The notes under the pieces were generated by a model. The model was not told the DNA's origin. It searched no databases and saw only the letters and a program-made list of their open reading frames with translations. This document shows, piece by piece, positions 32,137-40,948 of a stretch of 57,076 bases of DNA (the first letter of the stretch is position 1; the number at the start of each line of letters is the position of its first letter). The position numbers and the translations under genes were made by a program. Source of the stretch: Gammaproteobacteria bacterium (GTDB lineage Bacteria; Pseudomonadota; Gammaproteobacteria; GRL18); contig JALUZF010000197.1 in assembly GCA_027012135.1 (NCBI GenBank), positions 1 through 57,076 on the forward strand, given 5' to 3'.

Positions 32137-34395
32137 ATGAATATAAAAAAATTAGTTTTTGAGAAAATGGATGGTATCTGGGAAACTATTAAGGATATCA
32201 GCCTGATCCTCAAACCGTGCCGTTTCAGTATCATTCTTTTAATTGCTATACTGGCCTTTTTTATCCTCGCCGATCAGGGGCAGGATGTTTTACGGGCCCT
32301 GACTGAACAGGAAAACACCTCTTATAGCCGGGTTTTCTGGTTTTACCTGGCATTATTTTTATGGGCGATTAATACCTGGTACTGGGCCAGGGTTATGCTC
32401 AGATTTAATTTTGATAAGCATGATAAATACACAGCAGACTGTCATCCTTTAAGTGAGCAACAGAAACAGCGTCGAATCCGGATCCGCCAGTATCTGCCCC
32501 GGTTTTTAGGTACTTTTGCTTTTCTGCTCACCGCTTATGCTTTTTATAAAACCGGTTCGGATCAATCAACTATTGCCGGTTCAGGTGCCTGGTTATATTT
32601 TACTGCGGCCTGTATGGTATTTGCAGGACTGTTTCTTTATCTGACCACTAAGCGGCGGCAATGGATTAATAAGCTCCTGGGGCAGGCCAGTGCAAAGTCA
32701 CTGGAACAAAGATCCTGGCTAAAAAACCTGGCTCATGACTTTAACGAACTGTCTTCAGAGCAGGTTTATGGTGCAAATTATAATACTCTGGCCGATGTTC
32801 CGGTTTTAACCTGGATTATGCTGGGCATTCTGGCTGCTGTCAGTATTATTCTGTTTGTCTTATTTACTGCTTTACCCAATTCAGCTGTAGTGCTGGGAAC
32901 GGCGGCCATTTTCCTGACTGCTGCTGCAAGCTGGGTGTGTTTTGGCAGTGTTCTGGTGTATGCAGGCAGTAAATACAGTTTTCCTGTGATCACCTTGTTG
33001 ATTATTGCTGCGGTGAGTTTCAGTCTTAGGAATAATAATCATGATATCCGTTACCTTGAAAACCAGGAATTTGCCAGCCGGACGGGTCTGAATGACTATT
33101 CTAAACAATGGTTTATCGGGCTGAATCAGGAAAGTGGACAGAAAGTCCCTTATTTTATTATTGCTGCTGAAGGCGGTGGGATCCGGGCCGCTTACTGGAC
33201 TGCACTGGTTCTGTCTAAGTTTCAGGACAGCAATGCTGACTTTTCCAGGCATGTTCTGGCTCTTAGTGGCGTTTCTGGCGGCAGCCTGGGAGCGGCTGTA
33301 TTTGCCGCAGCACTGCATGAGCAGGTTCAGCAGGGTGCATTTAGCTCTAATGCAGTTAATAAAGGCCTTAAATGTCAGTTAAAGGATAGAGACAGTATCA
33401 CAGAAGCTTCCGTCCAGGAGTGTACCAGCGCTGTACTGGCGAATGACTTTTTAAGTCCGGCGGTGGCCTTTATGCTCTATCCTGATCTGGTGCAGCGGTT
33501 TTTACCGATACCGATTCCTTCTTTTGATCGTTCCAGGGCACTGGAACAGTCCTGGGAGGCGGCCTGGGCCAATGTATTCCCAGCTCAAAACAACAGGCAG
33601 AGCAATTTATTTGCAGGCGATTTTTTTGAACTGTGGAATATTAAAGAAGATAATAAATACATTATCCCCAATCTCTTTTTAAATTCAACCTGGGTTGAAA
33701 CCGGTAAACGGGTTATCAGCAGTAATCTGCTTATTGATCACCGACAGTTTTTTGATGCGGTTGATTTTTTTGATGCTTTAAATAGAGATGTTCGCCTCAG
33801 TACTGCAGTACATAATAGCGCCCGTTTTACTTATGTCAGTCCGGCAGGGCGTCTGCACCCACCGAAAAAAACGGTCTGGGGGCATCTGGTTGACGGTGGT
33901 TACTTTGAAAATTCCGGAGCAACCACGGCTTTTAATATTTTATTATCTATAAACAAACATCTTAACAATACAGAAAAGTATATACCGGTAGTAATCGTTA
34001 TTACTAATGATCCGGCTGTGAAACAACCCTGTGACAATACAGAAAACGCTCAGGATACCTCAGAAAATGACTGCCCCAAACAGGAATTTATGAACGAAGT
34101 TTATTCTCCCGTGGCCACCATGCTCAATACCCGTGGTGCCCGCGGCAGTTATGCCCGTGATGAGATTAAAAAATATGCTCAGAATCTGGGTGGTTTGTAT
34201 ATGGAAGCGGGGCTGTGTGGAGACAAGGGACCTCTGCCTTTGGGCTGGACTCTGTCGGATGCGGCGAAAAACAATATGGAACAGCAGTTAAAGGCTTATT
34301 TTCAGAGTTTTAAACAGCCGGGAGAAAACTTTAACTCATTGAATCTTAATCACTTATCAAAGCTTAAGGCTATTTTAAAACAGGCTTGTATTTAG
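32137..34395 (+). CDS. membrane-anchored patatin-like phospholipase
   Basis: The 752-residue protein has an N-terminal membrane region with about six to seven hydrophobic helices (roughly 31-47, 68-88, 120-138, 150-170, 222-245, 250-272, 276-297). A patatin-like hydrolase domain follows. Its oxyanion motif EGGGIRA lies at 345-351, nucleophile Ser380 in GVSGGS, and the catalytic-dyad Asp586 in VDGGYFENSG. Patatin domains hydrolyse acyl esters of lipids, so membrane lipid turnover is likely; the substrate is unknown. A Cys-rich loop is present (about 413-430). The multi-helix N-terminal half is unusual compared with soluble bacterial patatins. No partner gene is evident. Confidence 0.85.
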   Translation: MNIKKLVFEKMDGIWETIKDISLILKPCRFSIILLIAILAFFILADQGQDVLRALTEQENTSYSRVFWFYLALFLWAINTWYWARVMLRFNFDKHDKYTADCHPLSEQQKQRRIRIRQYLPRFLGTFAFLLTAYAFYKTGSDQSTIAGSGAWLYFTAACMVFAGLFLYLTTKRRQWINKLLGQASAKSLEQRSWLKNLAHDFNELSSEQVYGANYNTLADVPVLTWIMLGILAAVSIILFVLFTALPNSAVVLGTAAIFLTAAASWVCFGSVLVYAGSKYSFPVITLLIIAAVSFSLRNNNHDIRYLENQEFASRTGLNDYSKQWFIGLNQESGQKVPYFIIAAEGGGIRAAYWTALVLSKFQDSNADFSRHVLALSGVSGGSLGAAVFAAALHEQVQQGAFSSNAVNKGLKCQLKDRDSITEASVQECTSAVLANDFLSPAVAFMLYPDLVQRFLPIPIPSFDRSRALEQSWEAAWANVFPAQNNRQSNLFAGDFFELWNIKEDNKYIIPNLFLNSTWVETGKRVISSNLLIDHRQFFDAVDFFDALNRDVRLSTAVHNSARFTYVSPAGRLHPPKKTVWGHLVDGGYFENSGATTAFNILLSINKHLNNTEKYIPVVIVITNDPAVKQPCDNTENAQDTSENDCPKQEFMNEVYSPVATMLNTRGARGSYARDEIKKYAQNLGGLYMEAGLCGDKGPLPLGWTLSDAAKNNMEQQLKAYFQSFKQPGENFNSLNLNHLSKLKAILKQACI

Positions 34396-34400
34396 AGCAG

Positions 34401-34420
34401 GCAATTTATTGATAAATTGC
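34401..34420. repeat. 20-bp palindrome between the patatin-like gene and the GGDEF/EAL gene
   Basis: GCAATTTAT and ATAAATTGC form perfect nine-base arms around a TG centre. There is no T-run, so it is not a standard terminator. It could be an operator in the promoter region of the following gene, which begins at 34473. Confidence 0.5.
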
Positions 34421-34472
34421 ACACTATTACCTATGCTTTAATAAGGTATATGGTTTGAAAATCAGATAATTA

Positions 34473-37172
34473 ATGAAAACTTCACCGGATAATATTTTAA
34501 AATCGGATAAACTGCAGTTTTTTGACGAGCAATCAAACCATGATCGTCAGGATAAAGAAGCAGATGCATGGTTACCATGGAAGGTTATGGTGATTGATGA
34601 TGATATATCCACCCATGATGTAACGGCCATGGTTTTAAATAGCTTTAAGTATGATGGTCGTGGTCTTCATATTATCAGTGGCTATTCAGCGCAGGATGTA
34701 TATCAGTTGCTGGAGGAACATCCTGATACTGCCGTTATCTTACTTGATGTGGTTATGGAGACTGAACAGGCCGGTCTGGAAGTGGTTCGTCATATTCGGG
34801 AGGAATTAAAAAACCGCTTTATTCGAATTATTTTACGTACCGGGCAACCGGGGCAAGCCCCGGAAACTGAAATAATCACCGAGTATGATATTAATGACTA
34901 TAAAGATAAATCTGAACTAACGGCAGTTAAACTAAATACTGCCCTGGTGGTTGCCCTGCGATCCTATCAGGATCTCAAAACCATCCATTCTCTGGCCATG
35001 TCCAATGAAATTCTTGAGCAACTGGTCAATGAACGAACCCTGGCTCTGGGTCAAATTAATCGTGAGTTGAAAGAAGAGGCTTTAAAAAGAATGGAGAGTG
35101 AGATACGTCTCCTGGAAGCGCAGCGTCTGGCAAGGATAGGTAGCTGGGAATGGGAACTGGACAGCAATAAACTTATTTTTTCGGATCAGATTTTCAGTAT
35201 TTTTAATCTGGATAAAGATATTTCAGAGCTGACCTATAACAGCTTACTTGAATGGGTTCATAATGAAGACCGTGATATTGTAAAACATGAACATGAAAGG
35301 GCAATTAAAGAAAAACTGCCTTTTTTCAGTATTGAACATCGTATTACATTACCGGATAAATCCATTCGATATGTTTCACAGCAGGGTGAAGTTATAGAAG
35401 TAGATGGACAGATAGCTAAAATTGTTGGTACCTTTCAGGATATTACAGATCGTCATCTGGCTGATCAGGAAATGAAAAAGCTGTCTCTTGCGGTGGAGCA
35501 AACAGCTGATTCCATTATGATCACCGATGTTAATGGCAGAATAGAATATGTTAATTTAGCTTTTGAAAAAATAACCGGCTATAAAAAAACTGAGATTCTT
35601 GGGCAAACCCCTCGCATTATAAAATCAGATGCCCAGAATAAAAAATTCTATGGTCGTTTGTGGGAAAGTATTTTAAACGGCGATGTTTTCAGTGATGTAA
35701 TTATCAATCGTCGTAAGGATGGAACACTTTATTACGAAGAAAAGACGATTACTCCTCAAAAGGATGTTATGGGTAAGATCACGCATTTTATTTCATCCGG
35801 CAAGGATATTACCGAGCGTATGGAATCGCAGGAACTGCTTAAACACCTGGCCCATCATGATAACCTGACTGGTATGCCCAATCGCTTACTGTTTCAGGAC
35901 AGGCTCTACCAGGCTATGTCTCGTGTAAGCTGGCATAAGCGTACTGTTGCTATTCTGTTTATTGATCTGGATCGTTTTAAGCGGATAAATGATACTTTGG
36001 GGCATGAGGTAGGTGATCAATTATTGTGTGAAACTGCAGAACGCTTAAATGGCTGTGTACGGGAAGGTGACACAGTAGCACGTCTTGGCGGTGATGAGTT
36101 TTCTGTTATTCTTAATGATCTGGCTTCCAGGGATGATATTTCACCCATCTGCGAAAAAATAATTTATTCCCTGACCCAGCCTTTTGTTATCAACGGTAAT
36201 GAACTGTTTATTTCAGCCAGTATTGGTATTGCCCAATTTCCTCTGGATGGTGAAGATAATAAGACCCTGTTAAAAAAAGCGGATATGGCTATGTATGAGG
36301 CCAAGGCTAAAGGCGGTGAGTGTTACTGTTTTTATTCTGATCAGGATAATGCCGGGCAGTTTGAACGTCTGTCTCTGGAATCCAAACTGAGACGAGCTCT
36401 GGAAAATGATGAGTTTTTTCTGCATTATCAGCCTCAGTTGCACTTAAAGAAGGTACAGGTTATCAGTAGAGAAGTGCTGCTGCGCTGGATGCACCCGGAA
36501 TTCTCAGATATAACACCCAATATTTTTATTCCGGTTCTGGAAGAAACCGGACTGATTTCACCGGTTGGTGAGTGGATTTTGCTGCAGGCCTGTAAGGATG
36601 AAATGGTTCGTCAGAAAGCCGGTCTTACCCCCCAGAGAGTTGCAGTTAATTTATCTATCCGCCAGTTTATGCAAAGAAATTTTGTCAGTCGAGTTGAAGA
36701 TATTATTAATCAGACTGGTATTAAAGCGGATTGTCTGGAACTGGAAGTAACAGAAGGTCTGTTGATAAAGGACATTTCAGAAACTGCAAGAATATTGCAT
36801 GAGTTGCATGAGTTAGGTGTCAAGTTATCTATTGATGATTTTGGTACCGGCTATTCTTCCATGAATTATCTGAAGCGTCTGCCTTTTGATACCTTAAAAA
36901 TTGACCAGTCCTTTGTCAGGGATATCATGCAGAACAAGGATGATGCGGCCATTACCAGTGCCATTATTACCCTGGCCCATAGTATGGAACTGGAAGTGGT
37001 GGCCGAAGGGGTTGAAACTATGGAACAGCTACAGTATCTGTATCGACAGGGCTGTGACCTGATCCAGGGCTATCTGTTTAATCGTTCCATGCCATTTGAT
37101 AAGGTGGATGCGTTTGACCAGATTAACCCGGAAATTAAACAGTTCCTTGATGCCCAACCCGCCATAGTATAA
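34473..37172 (+). CDS. response regulator with PAS, PAS, GGDEF and EAL domains
   Basis: The 899-residue soluble c-di-GMP protein has a receiver (about 36-155; Asp42-44 acidic cluster, Asp92 in LLDVVMETEQ). A coiled linker follows (180-220), then PAS 1 (220-330), PAS 2 (335-455), GGDEF with intact GGDEF at 539-543 and an I-site RxxD at 530-533, and EAL in which the motif reads EVL (Glu667) with DDFGTGYSS preserved. Both catalytic domains look potentially active, so the net direction cannot be predicted. No cognate kinase is adjacent; the hybrid kinase at 23.5-28.4 kb is a candidate. It is followed four bases later by thpR. Confidence 0.92.
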   Translation: MKTSPDNILKSDKLQFFDEQSNHDRQDKEADAWLPWKVMVIDDDISTHDVTAMVLNSFKYDGRGLHIISGYSAQDVYQLLEEHPDTAVILLDVVMETEQAGLEVVRHIREELKNRFIRIILRTGQPGQAPETEIITEYDINDYKDKSELTAVKLNTALVVALRSYQDLKTIHSLAMSNEILEQLVNERTLALGQINRELKEEALKRMESEIRLLEAQRLARIGSWEWELDSNKLIFSDQIFSIFNLDKDISELTYNSLLEWVHNEDRDIVKHEHERAIKEKLPFFSIEHRITLPDKSIRYVSQQGEVIEVDGQIAKIVGTFQDITDRHLADQEMKKLSLAVEQTADSIMITDVNGRIEYVNLAFEKITGYKKTEILGQTPRIIKSDAQNKKFYGRLWESILNGDVFSDVIINRRKDGTLYYEEKTITPQKDVMGKITHFISSGKDITERMESQELLKHLAHHDNLTGMPNRLLFQDRLYQAMSRVSWHKRTVAILFIDLDRFKRINDTLGHEVGDQLLCETAERLNGCVREGDTVARLGGDEFSVILNDLASRDDISPICEKIIYSLTQPFVINGNELFISASIGIAQFPLDGEDNKTLLKKADMAMYEAKAKGGECYCFYSDQDNAGQFERLSLESKLRRALENDEFFLHYQPQLHLKKVQVISREVLLRWMHPEFSDITPNIFIPVLEETGLISPVGEWILLQACKDEMVRQKAGLTPQRVAVNLSIRQFMQRNFVSRVEDIINQTGIKADCLELEVTEGLLIKDISETARILHELHELGVKLSIDDFGTGYSSMNYLKRLPFDTLKIDQSFVRDIMQNKDDAAITSAIITLAHSMELEVVAEGVETMEQLQYLYRQGCDLIQGYLFNRSMPFDKVDAFDQINPEIKQFLDAQPAIV

Positions 37173-37176
37173 CGTT

Positions 37177-37722
37177 ATGAGTCGCTTTTTCTTTGCTCTT
37201 GAACCGGATAAAACTACCAGGGCGCAAATCCTGGTTTATCGAAAACAGCTGGATATTTCAGGTCGTTTTATCAGGCCGGCTAATTTTCATCTGACCTTAC
37301 TGTTTCTGGGCAGGCTGAGTATTAACCAGCAGCAGGATGTGATCCGGCAGGCTCAGAAAGTACATTTTGAACCATTTGAACTGGTACTTGACCGGTTTGG
37401 TTCCTTCAAACAGAATATCTTCTGGATGGGGCTGTAGACCTTACCGGAGTCATTAGTTTTACTGCATCAGCAGTTGCTGTCAAATATTTTTCAGAGTGAT
37501 AAAAATAATTTAACACTGGATCTGGAGTATGAAACAAAAAATTACCAGCCTCATGTAACACTTGTTCGTAAAGTAACAACCAGGGCTGTACTTAAACCTT
37601 CTGTATTGCAAAACCTGCCCAGACCAGATATACACTGGAGGGTACATGAATTTATCTTATACGAGTCTATTGACACACCGGATGGTGTGCGTTACCAGAA
37701 AATAAAAACATTCAGCCCTTAA
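37177..37722 (+). pseudogene. thpR: thpR (RNA 2',3'-cyclic phosphodiesterase) with in-frame amber codon
   Basis: ThpR (2H phosphoesterase, formerly 2'-5' RNA ligase) is normally about 175-185 residues. Here one frame runs 181 codons but codon 87 is TAG (37435-37437), after FWMGL. Both catalytic H-x-T-x motifs remain, one on each side: HLTL in NFHLTLLFLG before the stop and HVTL in QPHVTLVRK after it. Everything downstream stays in the same frame to the TAA at 37722, so a single base change explains the break. Truncation, suppressor read-through or a sequencing error are the options. TAG is an ordinary terminal stop elsewhere in the window (ftsB). Confidence 0.88.
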
Positions 37723-37752
37723 ATCCCCCTTTTTTAAAGGGGGATTTAAGGG
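37716..37752. terminator. long palindrome at convergent gene ends (dispersed repeat, copy 3)
   Basis: CCCTTAAATCCCCC (37716-37729) pairs perfectly with GGGGGATTTAAGGG (37739-37752) around a TTTTTTAAA loop. It overlaps the thpR stop and lies before the end of the convergent lipoprotein gene. It shares AAGGGGGATT-AGGGG with the repeats at 7267 and 15062. It could act as a bidirectional terminator and/or be a REP-like element. Confidence 0.7.
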
Positions 37753-37773
37753 GTTAAGTCTTTTCTTTCTAAC

Positions 37774-38844
37774 CTAGCCAGCCGGGATAGTGATCAGAGG
37801 CAGTCCTTCCTTCCCACCGGTTTCCGTTAGAGAAAAGATAATCATTAAAAAACCAAAAGTGCGTTTGGATTTAAAATCCCGGTCATCAATCCAGTACCAG
37901 TAATCACGATATTGTATGGCGGTAAAACTGTCTTCTGGTTTTTCCTTGCTGTGTCTTATGTTAATCAGGTTCCAGTCTTTATTGTCAGAATGACGAATCA
38001 GTCGAGATGGCGGAGTACGTCCTTCCTGTATATGTTCCTGAGGTACATCCACATAAGTGGCCAGGTTGATCATTATCTGCAGCAGGGAATTGGTCATCAT
38101 GGCAATTTCATGATCATCTTTGGGTACTGGTCCGTAGGTAACTTTAACGGAACTGGCCTTAGGGTTGAGACCCAGCAGGCGATTTACTTCTCGACGTTTG
38201 GCAACAATATCCGGGCTGATGTTTTTGTCATGGAAGAAAATGACTGTGGAATCACCGCCGGTCCTGCTTTTTATCAGGCGCATACCCACAGCACCGGATT
38301 TCTGAATATCTCTTAACAGGCTGACCACCCGGTAGTATTCATCATCACCTTTGCGCTGGTTGACGCCTGCTGTGATCTGGCTCTGCAGGCCGTTAATTGA
38401 GCGGGTTGTAAGAGGAAAAATCAGATCCACCGGCCAGCCGGACTGCATTAAAAATAAAATGGCACGGGGCGGAATAGGGGTCATAAAACTTTTATTAAAA
38501 TGACTGCCGGTGATTGGCTGGTAGGTAATGGTTGGGCGGTCAGAAAACTTGCCGGTACCCCCGACACTAAAAATATCACTGGCGGTTTGTCCGGAATGAA
38601 TACCGCTCATATTGACAGAGCTTTCCAGGGTATAACCACTGACAATTGAGGTGACTTCAACAAACAGCGGCATATCGGCATAGCGCAGTTTAACAATATT
38701 CAGTAAGGTCTGTTCTTTCCAGGAATCGGCAATGGCGGTATTGTAATCAAAACGATCGCGGGGGATAGTCTGTGGGCCGATATGGGTACAGGCATTTAGA
38801 AACACAGTGGACAATACAATAATGAACAGTAATCGTTTTGACAC
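37774..38844 (-). CDS. lipoprotein of unknown function
   Basis: The 356-residue product has a lipoprotein signal peptide with lipobox LNAC, so Cys19 would be acylated. No Asp follows the Cys, so outer-membrane sorting is expected by the E. coli rule. The mature part has RDRFDYNTAIADSWKEQTLL, NIVKLRYADMPLFVEV and a C-terminal RDYWYWIDDRDFKSKRTFGFL block, which look like a conserved domain. I do not recognise a named family. It is monocistronic, convergent with thpR, and divergent from the next hypothetical gene with 96 bases between starts. Confidence 0.8.
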   Translation of the reverse strand: MSKRLLFIIVLSTVFLNACTHIGPQTIPRDRFDYNTAIADSWKEQTLLNIVKLRYADMPLFVEVTSIVSGYTLESSVNMSGIHSGQTASDIFSVGGTGKFSDRPTITYQPITGSHFNKSFMTPIPPRAILFLMQSGWPVDLIFPLTTRSINGLQSQITAGVNQRKGDDEYYRVVSLLRDIQKSGAVGMRLIKSRTGGDSTVIFFHDKNISPDIVAKRREVNRLLGLNPKASSVKVTYGPVPKDDHEIAMMTNSLLQIMINLATYVDVPQEHIQEGRTPPSRLIRHSDNKDWNLINIRHSKEKPEDSFTAIQYRDYWYWIDDRDFKSKRTFGFLMIIFSLTETGGKEGLPLITIPAG

Positions 38845-38940
38845 AAAAAATCCTTATACTTGTTTATAATTAAGCGGTAGAATTTTAACACAGACCGTTT
38901 AATCCCGCATAATATCTGGAACATTATCCTGGAGCAGAAA

Positions 38941-40008
38941 GTGGACAGCAATATCGCTCAGCAATTATGGAATACCAATAAAGAAATCAGTATAGCCAAA
39001 GATCAGGAAAAGAAAGAAGGCCTGTTTCTAAGAGAGCGCTGGGAATCCGAACTGGATAAAAACATTGATGCCGTGTTTGATAAACTGTTTGTTTTTTATG
39101 AACATACCATTATCGACAAGGCGCGTATTGTTTTTGGCTCTGACCTGATTGAAGTGCGTTATTCCAATAATCCTTTTTGTCCCAAAGCTTATGTACTGGA
39201 TGAGTTTCTTGCACTGCCTGAAGAAAATCGGTTTGATTTTGATATCTGTTCAGGGATAAATATTGAGGATATTGAAAAGTCCTTACTGGCGATGAAGGAG
39301 CTGCGTTTTAAAGATATAGAATATCTGGAAGCTTTTCGTATCAACAGTTATTCCGGTAATATCTGGGCGTATTTTTCCTCCAGTTCCTCTTTAATCACCG
39401 ATTACCGGTATTTTCTGGAGTATCAGAAAATTCGCTCTGATCCGGATATCAGTCATGATCAGGCCCTGCAGAAAATGAATTTCACCAGCAGTTTTTTTCG
39501 CGGTGACAAGGAGTTTTTTGATAAACGCCTTAAAACTCACCGTCAGGAAAGCGAAACCGATCAGCAGATCGACCAGATGATAGCCACAGTACTGAAGCTG
39601 TTTAAAGAAAATAAAATTTTTGAAATCCAGGTCTACCTTGGCTCAGGAGTGATCCGGGTAATTACCCCCGAAGAACCTTATACCACCTATGCCTTTAATG
39701 GTGTAGATGAACTTAAACTGGCGGCAAAATACTATAAAAATACCCCGATGACGCTGGAACAGTCCTTAAAAAACAAAAACCTTAACCGGCCTAACCTGAG
39801 AATGAACCGCAACCTGGTCAATCAGGCATTTATGGCGGCTAAAAAATATCGCCTGATAGATGAAAGTCTGTATCTGAGAGTATTTTATATTGATTTTATG
39901 TACAATCAGGTACTGACCTCCTTTTCCTGCGGCGGCACCCGCTATCAGAAGGCTGAAAAATTTATTGAAGATTATTATCGGTATTTTGAAAGTAAACAAT
40001 TAACTTAA
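38941..40008 (+). CDS. hypothetical protein
   Basis: This 355-residue cytoplasmic-looking protein starts with GTG at 38941, preceded by GGAG about seven bases upstream. It is rich in charged and aromatic residues with no signal peptide or membrane helix. Two halves show similar short segments, DKARIVFGSDLIEVRYSN near residue 58 and IQVYLGSGVIRVITPEEPY near residue 233, so an internal domain duplication is possible. The C-terminal SCGGTRYQKAEKFIEDYYRYFES is distinctive. I recognise no family. A lipoprotein gene follows after 13 bases, so the two may be co-expressed. Confidence 0.7.
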   Translation: MDSNIAQQLWNTNKEISIAKDQEKKEGLFLRERWESELDKNIDAVFDKLFVFYEHTIIDKARIVFGSDLIEVRYSNNPFCPKAYVLDEFLALPEENRFDFDICSGINIEDIEKSLLAMKELRFKDIEYLEAFRINSYSGNIWAYFSSSSSLITDYRYFLEYQKIRSDPDISHDQALQKMNFTSSFFRGDKEFFDKRLKTHRQESETDQQIDQMIATVLKLFKENKIFEIQVYLGSGVIRVITPEEPYTTYAFNGVDELKLAAKYYKNTPMTLEQSLKNKNLNRPNLRMNRNLVNQAFMAAKKYRLIDESLYLRVFYIDFMYNQVLTSFSCGGTRYQKAEKFIEDYYRYFESKQLT

Positions 40009-40021
40009 AGGACTGCCTAAT

Positions 40022-40447
40022 ATGATAAACAGAATGTATAAACCACTTTTATTAACAACTTCTCTGATATTGTTCGTGGTTTTACTGTCCGGGTGTATGA
40101 GTGAAGCGGATCTGCTGCGCCAGCAGGGGCAGCCGCCTGCTTATGTAGACGGTTTTGATGACGGCTGTCACAGTGGTAAAAAAGCCGGGGGAAGCTGGTT
40201 TGATCAGTTTAAAAAAGATGTGAACCGCTTTGGCAAGGACAAACTGTATTCCCAGGGCTGGACAGATGGTTTCAGGCAGTGTGAAACCGAAGAAGAAGCT
40301 ATGCTGAGGAATCAGCGTATGGCTCTTGAATATCAGAAATACTCAGAACAGCAACGTCATAATAAGGCTATGGAATCGGAACATTTTAATAAAGAGATCC
40401 TTAAAGGTGTTGATACCCGCGGCCTGGAAAACCTGAAAACCAAATAG
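40022..40447 (+). CDS. small lipoprotein of unknown function
   Basis: The 141-residue product has a signal peptide with lipobox LLSGC (acylated Cys25). The mature part contains two related motifs, YVDGFDDGCHSGKKAG (about residues 41-56) and YSQGWTDGFRQCE (about 78-90), reminiscent of short Gly/Asp-Gly-Phe repeats. A Gln/Glu-rich helical tail follows. Two Cys residues in the repeats could form a disulfide. Function is unknown. It lies 13 bases downstream of the 355-residue hypothetical gene. Confidence 0.75.
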   Translation: MINRMYKPLLLTTSLILFVVLLSGCMSEADLLRQQGQPPAYVDGFDDGCHSGKKAGGSWFDQFKKDVNRFGKDKLYSQGWTDGFRQCETEEEAMLRNQRMALEYQKYSEQQRHNKAMESEHFNKEILKGVDTRGLENLKTK

Positions 40448-40462
40448 CATCCATTCAATAAG

Positions 40463-40720
40463 CTACTGAGATTTTCTTAAAATACCCACAATAAACAATA
40501 ATACCACCGCTCCGGCGGTGGCTGTTATAATGGTGCTGATAATTCCATTGCCCACCGCAAAACCAATCAGTCCAAACAGATAATTACCTACAGATGCACC
40601 CAGTATGCCGACGACGGCATTAAGCCAGAAGCCCATTCCCTTGCCTTTTAGTATCAACCCTGCCAGCCATCCGGCAATGGCGCCAATAATAATACTGGTA
40701 ATAATCCCGTAAGAGTCCAT
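40463..40720 (-). CDS. GlsB/YeaQ/YmgE family stress-response membrane protein
   Basis: The 85-residue protein has three hydrophobic helices with Gly-rich faces. It shows the family motifs IIIGAIAGWLAGLILKGKGMGFWLNAVVGILGASVG (residues 10-45) and a C-terminal TATAGAVVLLFIVGILR. Members of this transglycosylase-associated family are common, stress-induced and of unclear molecular role. It stands alone, convergent with the small lipoprotein gene and divergent from the dikinase-like gene. Confidence 0.9.
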   Translation of the reverse strand: MDSYGIITSIIIGAIAGWLAGLILKGKGMGFWLNAVVGILGASVGNYLFGLIGFAVGNGIISTIITATAGAVVLLFIVGILRKSQ

Positions 40721-40810
40721 AAGCTTTGATCCATTCTAAAATAAAGAAGAATTATGTCATAAAACAGGCTACTATTGATAGATAACATAAAATTTTATTA
40801 CAGGAAATTT

Positions 40811-40948
40811 ATGAAACCAGTAAGCTATTTTTTCCTTGTATTTATTGCTCTTTGTACCCTGTTTGCACAGAGGATTTCTGCAGCAGAAACCACATCAGGC
40901 AGAACGGATAGCGAGATACTTAAGCAATACCGCCAGTGAATAGAACAG
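40811..40948 (+). pseudogene. signal-peptide leader of the dikinase-like gene, cut off by an in-frame TGA
   Basis: The ATG at 40811, with AGGAAAT just upstream, opens a frame encoding a typical signal peptide: Lys, a hydrophobic core YFFLVFIALCTLFA and a cleavage region ISAAE. About 15 more residues end QYRQ before a TGA at 40937-40939. The same frame then continues IEQM into the 934-residue body that starts at ATG 40949. A TGG to TGA change at codon 43 would explain the break, since a Trp fits the QYRQ(W)IEQM context. This appears to be the true 5' end of the next gene. Confidence 0.8.

Noticed and set aside
37435-37437. TAG in thpR as a pyrrolysine codon
   Set aside because: TAG ends ftsB normally, no pyl genes are in the window and ThpR is not a known pyrrolysine protein.
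40937-40939. TGA as selenocysteine or a reassigned Trp codon
   Set aside because: Other genes here (fabZ, the flavoprotein) end at TGA, so there is no general reassignment; the context suggests Trp rather than Cys, and no SECIS-like hairpin is evident just after the codon.
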